From assembly GCA_050693035.1 (NCBI GenBank), contig JBOGWB010000090.1, positions 1 through 54,305 of the forward strand: a DNA stretch of 54,305 nucleotides. The letters are read 5' to 3'. The DNA comes from DASYVD01 sp050693035. GTDB lineage: Bacteria; Actinomycetota; UBA4738; CALAEC01. Position numbers and translations under genes: made by a program. Position 1 is the stretch's first letter. Each line of letters starts with the position of its first letter. Below are positions 42,452 to 50,371 of the stretch, one piece after another. The notes under the pieces were generated by a model, which was not told the DNA's origin, made no database searches, and saw only the letters and a program-made list of their open reading frames with translations.

Positions 42452-43785
42452 CAGCAGTACCTCGCCAGAGTGACGGCGATGGCCGGGAACGCGTCGGCGA
42501 GAAGCCGCCCGCCCCGGGGACCCGGCAGCCTCCGCACTTCCCGGAGGACGTCCTCCAGGGTCACGCCGCTGTCGGCCAGGGCTCCCTGGTCCAGGAACAA
42601 CCCTCCGAGCGCCATACCTTCGATCACCGGGGCGGGCGCTGATAGGGCCCGCTCCAGGTTCTTGCGGACCCGGGAGGCCGCGACCTTCCCCTCTCCCGCG
42701 GGACCGGCCGAACCGGTCCCCGCCACCACCACCGACAGGGAGGCATCAGCGGCTTGCCGGGCCGCCCGGACCACCCGACCGAGCGCCGCGTCCATCCCAG
42801 CGATCGGTCCGCTCATCGTCACGACCAACAGGTCCGGCACGCCGTCGGCGCCGTACCCCGATCCGAGCACGCGCCCGGCCGTGGAGGCCTGCACCCCGGG
42901 GGGGCCGGGCGCGATGGTGACGTCGTCGCGGTCACCGCCCAGGTACCAGTTCCCGCCGATGGCCCCGAGGTCGATGCGGCTCGTCCCGATCAACCCGATC
43001 ATGGGTCGCTGACGGAGGCGCTCGTCCAGGTCGTCGGCCAGCGTGGCGATGATCGAGGTCGGCGCGGTCCGGCTCCACGCTCTGACCAGACCGTCGCCCC
43101 GCCGGAGGAGCGTCCCGGTGATGCCGTGCTCCGAGGGGAGGCCGCCGGTCCCCAGCGTGGCCACTGCCGCGGCGGGATCGAGGGGAAGAGAGCCAACCTC
43201 ACCGTGGAGCGTGCCCGTTCCCGCCGCCAGGAGCCGGCCCAGCTCGGGCCACCGGCCGGGATCCTCTTCCAGATCGCCCGAGCCCACCCCCTTCCACACG
43301 ACCATCAGGACGAGCCGGGGCCGCTCCCCGGTGGCCGGCCCGACCACCGCCCGGCCCGACCGGACCTCGGGATGAGGGACCCGGAACCCCAGGACGGACG
43401 CGACGGTGGGGGCGACGTCCCGGAGGCCGGTCCCTGCGGGAAGCTCTCCCGTGGTGACACCCTGTCCCCAGAACACGATGGGCACCCGCCCGGACTCCGA
43501 CGGCTCGCTGGAAGGCCAGGCAGGAACCACCTCGGAGAGGCCGGCTCCGCCCACGATCTGGTTCGGACCGCTCACCGCCAGCAGGTCCGGAGAGCGCTCC
43601 TCCCAGAAGCCGGCCGCGATCCGGGAGCGCGTGTCGGCCGGAAGGGAACAGAACGGAACGGCCCGAGGGGCCCGTTCGGGAACCCGGCACGACCTTCCGG
43701 CGCATGCGGCTCGGAGCGCCACGGCGGGTGCCGAGATCAGGGCCAGGACCGCCAGGAGCAGGAGCGTTCGGCGTTCACGCAGCAT
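42451..43785 (-). CDS. Catalytically dead paralogue of the permuted alkaline phosphatase family
   Basis: This 444-residue secreted protein (hydrophobic signal in residues 7-24) aligns end to end with the four active-looking paralogues, including the permuted order. SGRVPIVFWGQG (98-109) and LRDVAPTVASVLGF (121-134) come first, then RPRLVLMVVW and TLGTGGLPSEHGI. Every catalytic position is changed: the first metal Asp is Lys165, the nucleophile is Leu202, the D-x3-H motif after PDLL (317-320) is lost, the ADHG motif is replaced by VAGTG, and the N-terminal metal His is missing. Both seam Cys remain (Cys46 and the last residue, Cys444). It is probably a structural or regulatory pseudoenzyme, coupled to the YraQ-like permease. 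Confidence 0.72.
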   Translation of the reverse strand: MLRERRTLLLLAVLALISAPAVALRAACAGRSCRVPERAPRAVPFCSLPADTRSRIAAGFWEERSPDLLAVSGPNQIVGGAGLSEVVPAWPSSEPSESGRVPIVFWGQGVTTGELPAGTGLRDVAPTVASVLGFRVPHPEVRSGRAVVGPATGERPRLVLMVVWKGVGSGDLEEDPGRWPELGRLLAAGTGTLHGEVGSLPLDPAAAVATLGTGGLPSEHGITGTLLRRGDGLVRAWSRTAPTSIIATLADDLDERLRQRPMIGLIGTSRIDLGAIGGNWYLGGDRDDVTIAPGPPGVQASTAGRVLGSGYGADGVPDLLVVTMSGPIAGMDAALGRVVRAARQAADASLSVVVAGTGSAGPAGEGKVAASRVRKNLERALSAPAPVIEGMALGGLFLDQGALADSGVTLEDVLREVRRLPGPRGGRLLADAFPAIAVTLARYC

Positions 43786-43796
43786 GCGGAGCCCCG

Positions 43797-43802
43797 ATTG
43801 TA
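43797..43802 (-). promoter_or_regulatory. -10 element of pseudoenzyme-permease operon
   Basis: TACAAT on the minus strand lies 11 bases before the ATG at 43785, leaving little or no leader. Confidence 0.4.
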
Positions 43803-43856
43803 TGGCAGGCGATCACCGACGAAGCGGGGACCGCCCGCCGGACGGTGCCACACCGG

Positions 43857-43862
43857 TAGGAT
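43857..43862 (+). promoter_or_regulatory. -10 element of AP-family gene 43921
   Basis: TAGGAT lies 58 bases before the ATG at 43921. The leader ends in GGGGAGGAA, a strong ribosome binding site, so this gene is not leaderless. Confidence 0.35.
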
Positions 43863-43920
43863 GGCCCGGCGGTCGCTCCGGAGCCTGCGCTCCCGAGGCG
43901 ATCCCACCTCAGGGGAGGAA

Positions 43921-45657
43921 ATGATCCGGATCGTTCGTTCGCGGCGGGCGTTCGCGGGCCTGGCCCTGGCTCTGACCGTCCAGGCGTGCACGATCACGCC
44001 GCCCGACGACCCCCCCGACGGGGCCCCGACCCTCCGAGAGATGGCCGATGCGGTGGGGCGCGACGTCGTGGTCCACCTCCAGAGGGGATACGTCGGGGGG
44101 CGGTCTCCGGAGATCACCCTGATCCCGGCGCCATGGAACGTGGTCGTCCGGTGGAGCGGCGGGACCCTGGGGGAGGGCCGCCGGGATCCACGCAGCACCC
44201 ACCCCACCCCATGGGATTACCACCAACGCGTGCCGATGGTGCTCTACGGGCCCGGCCACGTTCGCTCCGGGATCGTGTCGGACGCGACCGTCGACCTCAC
44301 CGATCTGGCGCCGACGATCGCCGATCTCCTGGGGATCCGGGTGGACGACGCGGACGGAACGGTGTTCGAGGAGGCGCTGCTGCCGCCGGGGCGCCGAAAC
44401 GGTCGTCCCAGGCTGATCGTCCTGGTGGCGTACGACGGAGGAGGATGGAACCTCCTGGACCAGTGGCCGGATGCGTGGCCGGTCCAGCGGCGGCTCGGCG
44501 AGCAGGGAACCGTGTACACGAATGCCACGATCGGCTCCGCCCCCTCGGTCACGGCGGCGATCCACGCCAACATGGGAACGGGCGTGTATCCACGGCGACA
44601 CGGCCTCTCGGAGAACGTCGGGCGCCTGCCCGACGGAACCGTCGGCGAGATCTACTTCAATCGGGGCGACCCCGCCCTCCTCGAGGCGGAGACCATTGCG
44701 GACGCGTGGGACCGGGCCAACGGGAACCGCCCGTGGGTCGGCATCCTCGGCTACGAGTCCTGGCACCTGGGGATGATGGGCAAGGGTCTCCAGGCTCGGG
44801 AGGGGGACCGAGACGTCGGGGTGCTGTGGGAGCTGGAGGACGAGCGGTTCTGGGTCAACGAGGAGATCTACGAGTTGCCCCGCTCGTTGCCCGGCCGAGA
44901 GGTGCTCGACCGCCACCTCCGCGAGCTGGACGGGCAGGACGGAGCCCTGGACGAGGTATGGATGGACCGTGACCTGTCGGACCCGAACGTGGTCCCGGGC
45001 ACGCCGGCCTTCGTGAGGTATCAGGGAGACGCTCTTCGCGAGATGGTGGAGCGCGAGCCCGTGGGCCGCGACGACCTGACCGACCTCCTGTTCGTCGAGC
45101 TCAAGCCGACCGATTTCGGAGGCCACATCTGGAACATGCTCGCTCCGGAGGAGGAACACGTGCTGCGAGCCCAGGACGAGCTGTTGGGGGAACTGGTCGG
45201 GCTGCTGGACGAGCGGATCGGACCGGACCGGTACGTCCTCGCCCTCACTGCCGACCACGGGCAGACGCCGGTGCCGGAGACGAAGGGCGGGGTCCGCATC
45301 GACCCGGACGTGGTGGGACGCAGGGTGGTCGAGTATTTCCAGCGTCCCATCGTGGAGCGGACGTCACCTTCGGGCATCTTCATGGACATGGAGGCGGTGG
45401 CGGACGCCGGAGTCGATCTCGAGGACGTGGCGCGGTACATCGCCACGCTCAGGTACCGCGACGTCCTCCCGGCCGACGCGGACGAGGACCTGGTCCCGTC
45501 CGAGCTCGGGGACCGGCTGGTCTTCGCGGCCGCCCTCCCGGGTGTCTTCCTCGAATCGCTCACCGAGGCCGACCTCGATTCCCTGGGACGGGGCTCCTAC
45601 CCCGAGGGGGATCTGACGGGCCCGGATCACCCGTACGCCGACCTCGTCGGGAGCTGA
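43921..45657 (+). CDS. Permuted alkaline phosphatase-superfamily lipoprotein (paralogue A)
   Basis: This 578-residue exported protein has a basic start, a hydrophobic signal and Cys23 in a loose lipobox. It shows RSPE (61-64), His94 in THPTPWDY, RVPMVLYGPG (103-112) and LTDLAPT at the N-terminal side. The catalytic core follows: Asp172 in YDGGGWN, Ser209 in GSAPSVT as nucleophile, Asp398 and His402, and Asp445-His446 in ADHG. These are all seven positions of a PafA-type two-metal site, but in permuted order. Unlike three of its paralogues, it has no Cys near either end. It is probably a phosphodiesterase or transferase on the cell surface. It diverges from the pseudoenzyme-permease operon. 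Confidence 0.82.
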   Translation: MIRIVRSRRAFAGLALALTVQACTITPPDDPPDGAPTLREMADAVGRDVVVHLQRGYVGGRSPEITLIPAPWNVVVRWSGGTLGEGRRDPRSTHPTPWDYHQRVPMVLYGPGHVRSGIVSDATVDLTDLAPTIADLLGIRVDDADGTVFEEALLPPGRRNGRPRLIVLVAYDGGGWNLLDQWPDAWPVQRRLGEQGTVYTNATIGSAPSVTAAIHANMGTGVYPRRHGLSENVGRLPDGTVGEIYFNRGDPALLEAETIADAWDRANGNRPWVGILGYESWHLGMMGKGLQAREGDRDVGVLWELEDERFWVNEEIYELPRSLPGREVLDRHLRELDGQDGALDEVWMDRDLSDPNVVPGTPAFVRYQGDALREMVEREPVGRDDLTDLLFVELKPTDFGGHIWNMLAPEEEHVLRAQDELLGELVGLLDERIGPDRYVLALTADHGQTPVPETKGGVRIDPDVVGRRVVEYFQRPIVERTSPSGIFMDMEAVADAGVDLEDVARYIATLRYRDVLPADADEDLVPSELGDRLVFAAALPGVFLESLTEADLDSLGRGSYPEGDLTGPDHPYADLVGS

Positions 45658-45670
45658 GCCACCGCGTCAG

Positions 45671-46963
45671 TCAGCGGGACGGATCTTCCGGCGGGGAGGC
45701 CGGCTCCCGTGGGGCCCCGATCCGCCGGGCCCACAGGGCGATCCCCGCCGCGCTGGCCAGGAACACCAGCCCCGCTCCGACCAGGACGGGTCGCACGCTG
45801 CCCTGGGTCCACGCCGCCCAGAGGATGAGCGCGGGGATGATCCACGAAAGGTTGTAGGCCAGGTCCTGGAGGCCGAAGCCGCGGCCCCGGAACGCGTCGG
45901 CCAGGGACTGCTGGATCAGGGTGTCCACGGCGATCTTCCCGAGGAAGAATCCCAGCCCGACCGTGAACGCGACGGCGGAGAGGCCCGGCAGCGTGATGAT
46001 CCCACCGAAGGCCAGCACGCCGAGCCCGGCGAAGGCTAGGGCGGCGACCAGGATCCGGACGGGCGGCACCCGGTCCTTCAGAGCGTGGGCCGAGAAGAAC
46101 CCCACGGCGGCGCCGAGCGCCCCCGCCGCCGCCGGGATGGCCGTGGTGAGGCTCCCCTCCCGGGCCAGGTAGGGGCGAGAGGCCAGCGCCACCGCCAGGA
46201 CCACGAGCGAAACGAGGGCTCGGAGCCCGAGGAACGAGGTCAGGGACAGGGCGGCCATGGGATGGCGCCGGATCTCGCGGAGGCCCTCGAACAGGTCGCG
46301 AACGATCCGCCCGATCTCGTCGCGGAGGGGAACCGTCCGCTGGCCGTACCCGAGCCTCCCGATGGCGGCCGCGGAGGCCGTTGCCAACCCGTACACGGCC
46401 ACCCCGGCCAGCACCAGCACTGGCGTGCCCACGAACCCCGATCCGACCAGGCCGACCCCGGCCCCCCCCAGCTGGAAGATGGCGCTGCCCGCCTGGGAGA
46501 TTGAGTTCCCGTGGAGGAGGTCCCGCTCTCCCAGCACGACCGGCAGCGAGGCGCCCTTCACCGCGAGAAGCAGGCGGGTGGAGGCCAGGACCAGAAGGAA
46601 GGAACCGTAGAGGGCGGGGTCCCCGATGCGCTCGAAGCCCGCGGCCACCACCACCGCCAGGACCAGGGCCCGGACCCCATTGGCCAGGAGCAGCAGGCGC
46701 CGGCGGTCCCAGCGGTCGATGAGCACCCCGGCGAAGGGACTGAGGAAGGCGTAGGGGAGGATGGTGAGGATGGCGATCCGGAGGACCTCCTCCGGAGTGC
46801 GGGCCTCCTCGAGAGAGAACCCGGCCTGCCCACCGAAGGCGATGTGCTTGGCGAGGCTCACGCCGACCAGGCCGTCCGCCGCCTGTGCGAGCCACTGGGC
46901 CCCCATGAGGAAGGTGAAGTCTCGGCGGCGGAGCAGGGCCAGGGAGTCCCGGGCGATCTTCAC
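45671..46963 (-). CDS. MFS transporter
   Basis: This 430-residue protein has 12 hydrophobic helices and an MFS-like loop GVLIDRWDRRRLLLLANGVRA between helices 2 and 3. It starts RDSLALLRRRDFTFLMGAQWLAQAADGLVG, typical of multidrug or lysophospholipid-type MFS carriers of the COG0477/MFS_3 group. The substrate is unknown. GTG at 46963 is chosen because the family motif RDFTFL lies close to it; longer in-frame reading is Pro/Arg-rich and probably not translated. It is convergent with paralogue A and divergent from paralogue B. Confidence 0.85.
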   Translation of the reverse strand: MKIARDSLALLRRRDFTFLMGAQWLAQAADGLVGVSLAKHIAFGGQAGFSLEEARTPEEVLRIAILTILPYAFLSPFAGVLIDRWDRRRLLLLANGVRALVLAVVVAAGFERIGDPALYGSFLLVLASTRLLLAVKGASLPVVLGERDLLHGNSISQAGSAIFQLGGAGVGLVGSGFVGTPVLVLAGVAVYGLATASAAAIGRLGYGQRTVPLRDEIGRIVRDLFEGLREIRRHPMAALSLTSFLGLRALVSLVVLAVALASRPYLAREGSLTTAIPAAAGALGAAVGFFSAHALKDRVPPVRILVAALAFAGLGVLAFGGIITLPGLSAVAFTVGLGFFLGKIAVDTLIQQSLADAFRGRGFGLQDLAYNLSWIIPALILWAAWTQGSVRPVLVGAGLVFLASAAGIALWARRIGAPREPASPPEDPSR

Positions 46964-47038
46964 GGGGGCGACCCTAGGGGAGACTTCCCCCGGCCGCAAC
47001 GAAGCGCCGTGACGGGCAGCCCGTCGGAAGGCACTTGC

Positions 47039-47044
47039 TAGACT
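47039..47044 (+). promoter_or_regulatory. -10 element of AP-family gene 47055
   Basis: TAGACT ends ten bases before the GTG at 47055, with no ribosome binding site between. The same hexamer stands before the paralogue at 52524. Confidence 0.4.
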
Positions 47045-47054
47045 CGCCAACACC

Positions 47055-48674
47055 GTGAGGGTTGGTTTGGGAACAACGATCTGCGTCCTGCTCGTCCTGG
47101 CGGGGGCGTGCTCGGGAGACCCACCCGTCCAGGCAGGGCGGACAAGGGTGGCCACCCCGGGACCGGGCGGAACACCACAGGCCTCCAATCCAGGGAGAGC
47201 CTGCGGGCTCTCGGGGGAGCTCCTGCTCAGGACGTGGAGGGGGTTCCACCCGCAGCGGTCGGGTGACCTTCAGCTCGTGCCGCGGGAACCCAATCACATC
47301 GGGAACTGGTTCCCCCATTCGGGCCCCTGGGACTACCTGCAGCGGGTCCCCATGCTCTGGTACGGGCCGGGGCTGGTGCCCGGCGCCGGGCAGGTGGCCC
47401 GCCCCGTGACCATGGCCGACGTGGCCCCGACCATCGCCGAGCTCGTCGGGTTCAGGTTCCGGGCTCGAGACGGGCACCCCATGGTCGAGGCGATCCCCCC
47501 GGGAGCGTTCACCCCGCCCCGACTGGTGGCTACGGTGGTGTGGGACGGTGGCGGACGGAACGTCCTGGACGAGTACCCGGATGCGTGGCCGAACCTGCGG
47601 CGGATGATCGAGGGGGGTGCGTGGTTCGGGAAAGCCACCGTGGGGTCCTCACCGTCGGCCACGCCTCCGGTTCACGCCACGCTCGGAACCGGTGCGTTCC
47701 CGCGGCACCACGGACTGATCGACCTCCGGTTCGAGGTCGACGGCCGGTTCGTGCCGGCCATGGAGGAGGGTCCCCAGTATCTCGCCGTGCGTACCCTGGC
47801 AGATCGCTACGACATGGCCCGCCAGAATCGCCCGGAGATCGGAGTGGTGGCGTTCCGGGAGTGGCACCTGGCCATGATCGGTCACGGATCCTCTCTCCCC
47901 GGCGCCGATGCAGACCTGGCGGTCCTCCTCGACCGTGCTTCTGGGCGGTGGGCTCTCGATGGTCCCAACGCCGCGTTCTTCGAGTTCGCTCCCTACGCGA
48001 ACCGCGTCCCCGGCCGCCAACGGTTCCTCCAGGAGCAGGACCTCGAGGATGGCAAGCAGGATGGAGTGTGGTTGGGCGAACAGGTTCTCGACGATCCCAC
48101 GCTCCATTCGAAGACGCCCGCATACACGCGCTGGCAGACCCGCCTGCTCGAAGAGATCATCCAGAGCGAGGGGTTCGGAGCGGACGACATCCCCGATCTC
48201 CTGTTCACGAACTACAAGCAGATCGACGAGGTCGGCCATCGATGGAGCATGAACAGCCCCCAGATGGAGGCTGCGGTGCGAGCTTCGGACGAAGCCCTCG
48301 GCGAGTTGGAACGAGTCCTCGACCGCCACGTGGGGAGGGGGCGGTGGGTGATGGTGGTGACCGCGGACCACGGCAGCACACCCAAGCCGGAGCTCAGCGG
48401 AGCCAGGATCATCGGCAAGCAAGACGTCCTGCGACCGATCGCGGCACGATTCGATGCTGACGGCGACGCGAACGGGGTCATCCGGCAGATGCGCCCCACC
48501 CAGGTCTGGCTGGAGACGAGCGAGCTCAGAGCCAACGGATCCTCGCCGGAACAGGTAGCGGCATTCGTGGAGGGGTTCCGGGTCGAGGGGAAGCGCTTCT
48601 TCGACGCGGTCATGCCGGGAAGGCTGCTCAGAGGGCGAGCCTGCGTGGGCGGAAGCAGCCAGGCCGCCGGATGA
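47055..48674 (+). CDS. Permuted alkaline phosphatase-superfamily lipoprotein (paralogue B)
   Basis: This 539-residue lipoprotein has a signal with Cys19 in LAGAC and a Pro/Gly-rich linker. The N-terminal block holds Cys50, RSGD (68-71), His88 in PHSGPWDY, RVPMLWYGPG and MADVAPT, all of which belong to the C-terminus in PafA-type enzymes. The catalytic core follows: Asp164 in WDGGGRN, Ser201 in GSSPSAT as nucleophile, Asp391 and His395 in QIDEVGH, and Asp438-His439 in ADHGSTP. The C-terminal cap ends with PGRLLRGRAC (Cys530). The mature protein has only three Cys: the lipid Cys and one near each end of the fold. It is the first gene of a four-gene run of the same strand. Confidence 0.87.
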   Translation: MRVGLGTTICVLLVLAGACSGDPPVQAGRTRVATPGPGGTPQASNPGRACGLSGELLLRTWRGFHPQRSGDLQLVPREPNHIGNWFPHSGPWDYLQRVPMLWYGPGLVPGAGQVARPVTMADVAPTIAELVGFRFRARDGHPMVEAIPPGAFTPPRLVATVVWDGGGRNVLDEYPDAWPNLRRMIEGGAWFGKATVGSSPSATPPVHATLGTGAFPRHHGLIDLRFEVDGRFVPAMEEGPQYLAVRTLADRYDMARQNRPEIGVVAFREWHLAMIGHGSSLPGADADLAVLLDRASGRWALDGPNAAFFEFAPYANRVPGRQRFLQEQDLEDGKQDGVWLGEQVLDDPTLHSKTPAYTRWQTRLLEEIIQSEGFGADDIPDLLFTNYKQIDEVGHRWSMNSPQMEAAVRASDEALGELERVLDRHVGRGRWVMVVTADHGSTPKPELSGARIIGKQDVLRPIAARFDADGDANGVIRQMRPTQVWLETSELRANGSSPEQVAAFVEGFRVEGKRFFDAVMPGRLLRGRACVGGSSQAAG

Positions 48675-48678
48675 CGCG

Positions 48679-50364
48679 ATGTTCGGTCGGGCGTCCAGGT
48701 TGACCGGCAAGGGCGTGGCGGGTTTCCTGCACACGCTTGCCGCGCTCCTGCTCGTCGCTTCAGCGTGTAGCCCGCCGAGTCGAGGCGTGGAGACGGGGGA
48801 GCGTGGACGAGCCGACGGCGGTTCCACGCAAGCCGGGAACGTGTCGAGGCAGATGGTGCGGCTCGCCTGCGGCCTCCCTCGCCGGGAGCTGGTACGGATC
48901 TGGAACGGCTATCACCCGGATCGGGCGGGAGACATCCAGTTCGTTCCCCGAGAACCCCACTTCATGGGCGACTACCTGTCCCACTCCGGGCCCTGGGATT
49001 ACCTTCAGCGAGTCCCGATGCTCTGGTACGGCCCCGGGATCGTCCCCGCTCGGGGGCGAGTCGATCGCCGGGTGACCATGGCGGATGTCGCTCCCACCGT
49101 CGCCGGGTATCTGGGGTTCCCATTTCGCGCGCCCGACGGCCGGCCGATGAGGGAAGCCCTGCCACGTACCGGCGATCGCGGCGAGCCTCCACGCCTGGTT
49201 CTCATGGTCGTCTGGGACGGCGGCGGCCGCGACGTGCTCGAAGAGCATCCCCAGGCCTGGCCGAACCTGAGCCGGTTGATCCGGAGAGGCGTCTGGTACG
49301 AGAACGCAGTCGTGGGTTCGTCTCCCACCCACACCGCTGCGGTTCACGCCAGCCTGGCAACCGGAGCGCATCCCCGGACCCACGGCAGGATCGACGGCGT
49401 GTTCCTCATGAACGACCGGCTGGTTCGGCCGGAGGGAGTGGGGCCCCGAGATCTCCTGGTGCCGTCGCTCGCGGACCTGTACGACCGGGCCCACGACAAC
49501 GAGCCCCTCGTGGGGGTGGTGGGAGCGACCCCGTGGCATCTGGGGATGGCCGGCCAGGGCTCCTTCTTCCGCGGAGGTGACCGCGACGTGGCCGTCCTCC
49601 AGACCAAGGAGTTCTGGGGTCTCTCGCCCCACGACGCCGAGTATTTCGAGGCGCCTTCCTATGCCACGAGCGATGACGGATACAACGAGTTGGTCGCGGA
49701 GATCGACCGCGAGGACGGCGTCATCGACGGAAGCTGGTACGACGACAGGTTCCTGGACGGACCCAACGTGCTTCGCAAGCATTCCACCGTCGAGTGGCAG
49801 ACCCGCATCGTTCGTCAGCTCTTTCGCCGGGAGGGCTTCGGGTCCGACTCTCTACCGGACCTCATGTTCACCAACTACAAGCAGATCGATGCCGTCGGCC
49901 ACAGCCTCAGCATGAACAGCGCGGACATGGGGGCGGTGGTTCAGCGGACCGACGAGGCTCTCGCCCAACTCATCCGCCTTCTCGACGACACGGCCGGTGA
50001 GGGGCGCTGGGTCCTCGGCTTGACCGCGGACCACGGCAGCACTCCCAGCTCTTCGGTCTCGGGCGGGTGGGGGATCTCGGTCCCGGAGTTCGGGGAGGAC
50101 CTGCGCAGCGTCTTCGACGACGATGGGGACGACCGGGACATCCTCGAGATCACCCGGGTGTCCCAGCTGTGGGTCGACCCGGATGAGATGCGGGAGAACG
50201 AGGTCAGCCTGGAACAGATCTCGACATGGATGATGGGATACACGATCGGTGACAACGCCTCCGATCCGTCGCGGGTACCGGCGGGTCGGGCCGCGGAGAA
50301 GCTGTTCGCGGCGGCGTTTCCCGCGGAGGTTCTCCAGGGGCTTCCTTGCCTCCCCTCGGATTGA
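48679..50364 (+). CDS. Permuted alkaline phosphatase-superfamily lipoprotein (paralogue C)
   Basis: This 561-residue lipoprotein has Cys30 in LVASAC. The N-terminal block includes Cys64, the RAGD form of the RSGD motif (82-85), His102 in SHSGPWDY, RVPMLWYGPG and MADVAPT. The core follows with Asp180 in WDGGGRD, Thr217 in GSSPTHT as nucleophile, Asp404 and His408 in QIDAVGH, and Asp451-His452 in ADHGSTP. It ends in LQGLPC (Cys557) and a few residues more. It differs from the others by using Thr as the predicted nucleophile. It starts four bases after paralogue B and is seven bases before the large membrane protein, so the three are one transcript. Confidence 0.87.
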   Translation: MFGRASRLTGKGVAGFLHTLAALLLVASACSPPSRGVETGERGRADGGSTQAGNVSRQMVRLACGLPRRELVRIWNGYHPDRAGDIQFVPREPHFMGDYLSHSGPWDYLQRVPMLWYGPGIVPARGRVDRRVTMADVAPTVAGYLGFPFRAPDGRPMREALPRTGDRGEPPRLVLMVVWDGGGRDVLEEHPQAWPNLSRLIRRGVWYENAVVGSSPTHTAAVHASLATGAHPRTHGRIDGVFLMNDRLVRPEGVGPRDLLVPSLADLYDRAHDNEPLVGVVGATPWHLGMAGQGSFFRGGDRDVAVLQTKEFWGLSPHDAEYFEAPSYATSDDGYNELVAEIDREDGVIDGSWYDDRFLDGPNVLRKHSTVEWQTRIVRQLFRREGFGSDSLPDLMFTNYKQIDAVGHSLSMNSADMGAVVQRTDEALAQLIRLLDDTAGEGRWVLGLTADHGSTPSSSVSGGWGISVPEFGEDLRSVFDDDGDDRDILEITRVSQLWVDPDEMRENEVSLEQISTWMMGYTIGDNASDPSRVPAGRAAEKLFAAAFPAEVLQGLPCLPSD

Positions 50365-50371
50365 CGACGCC

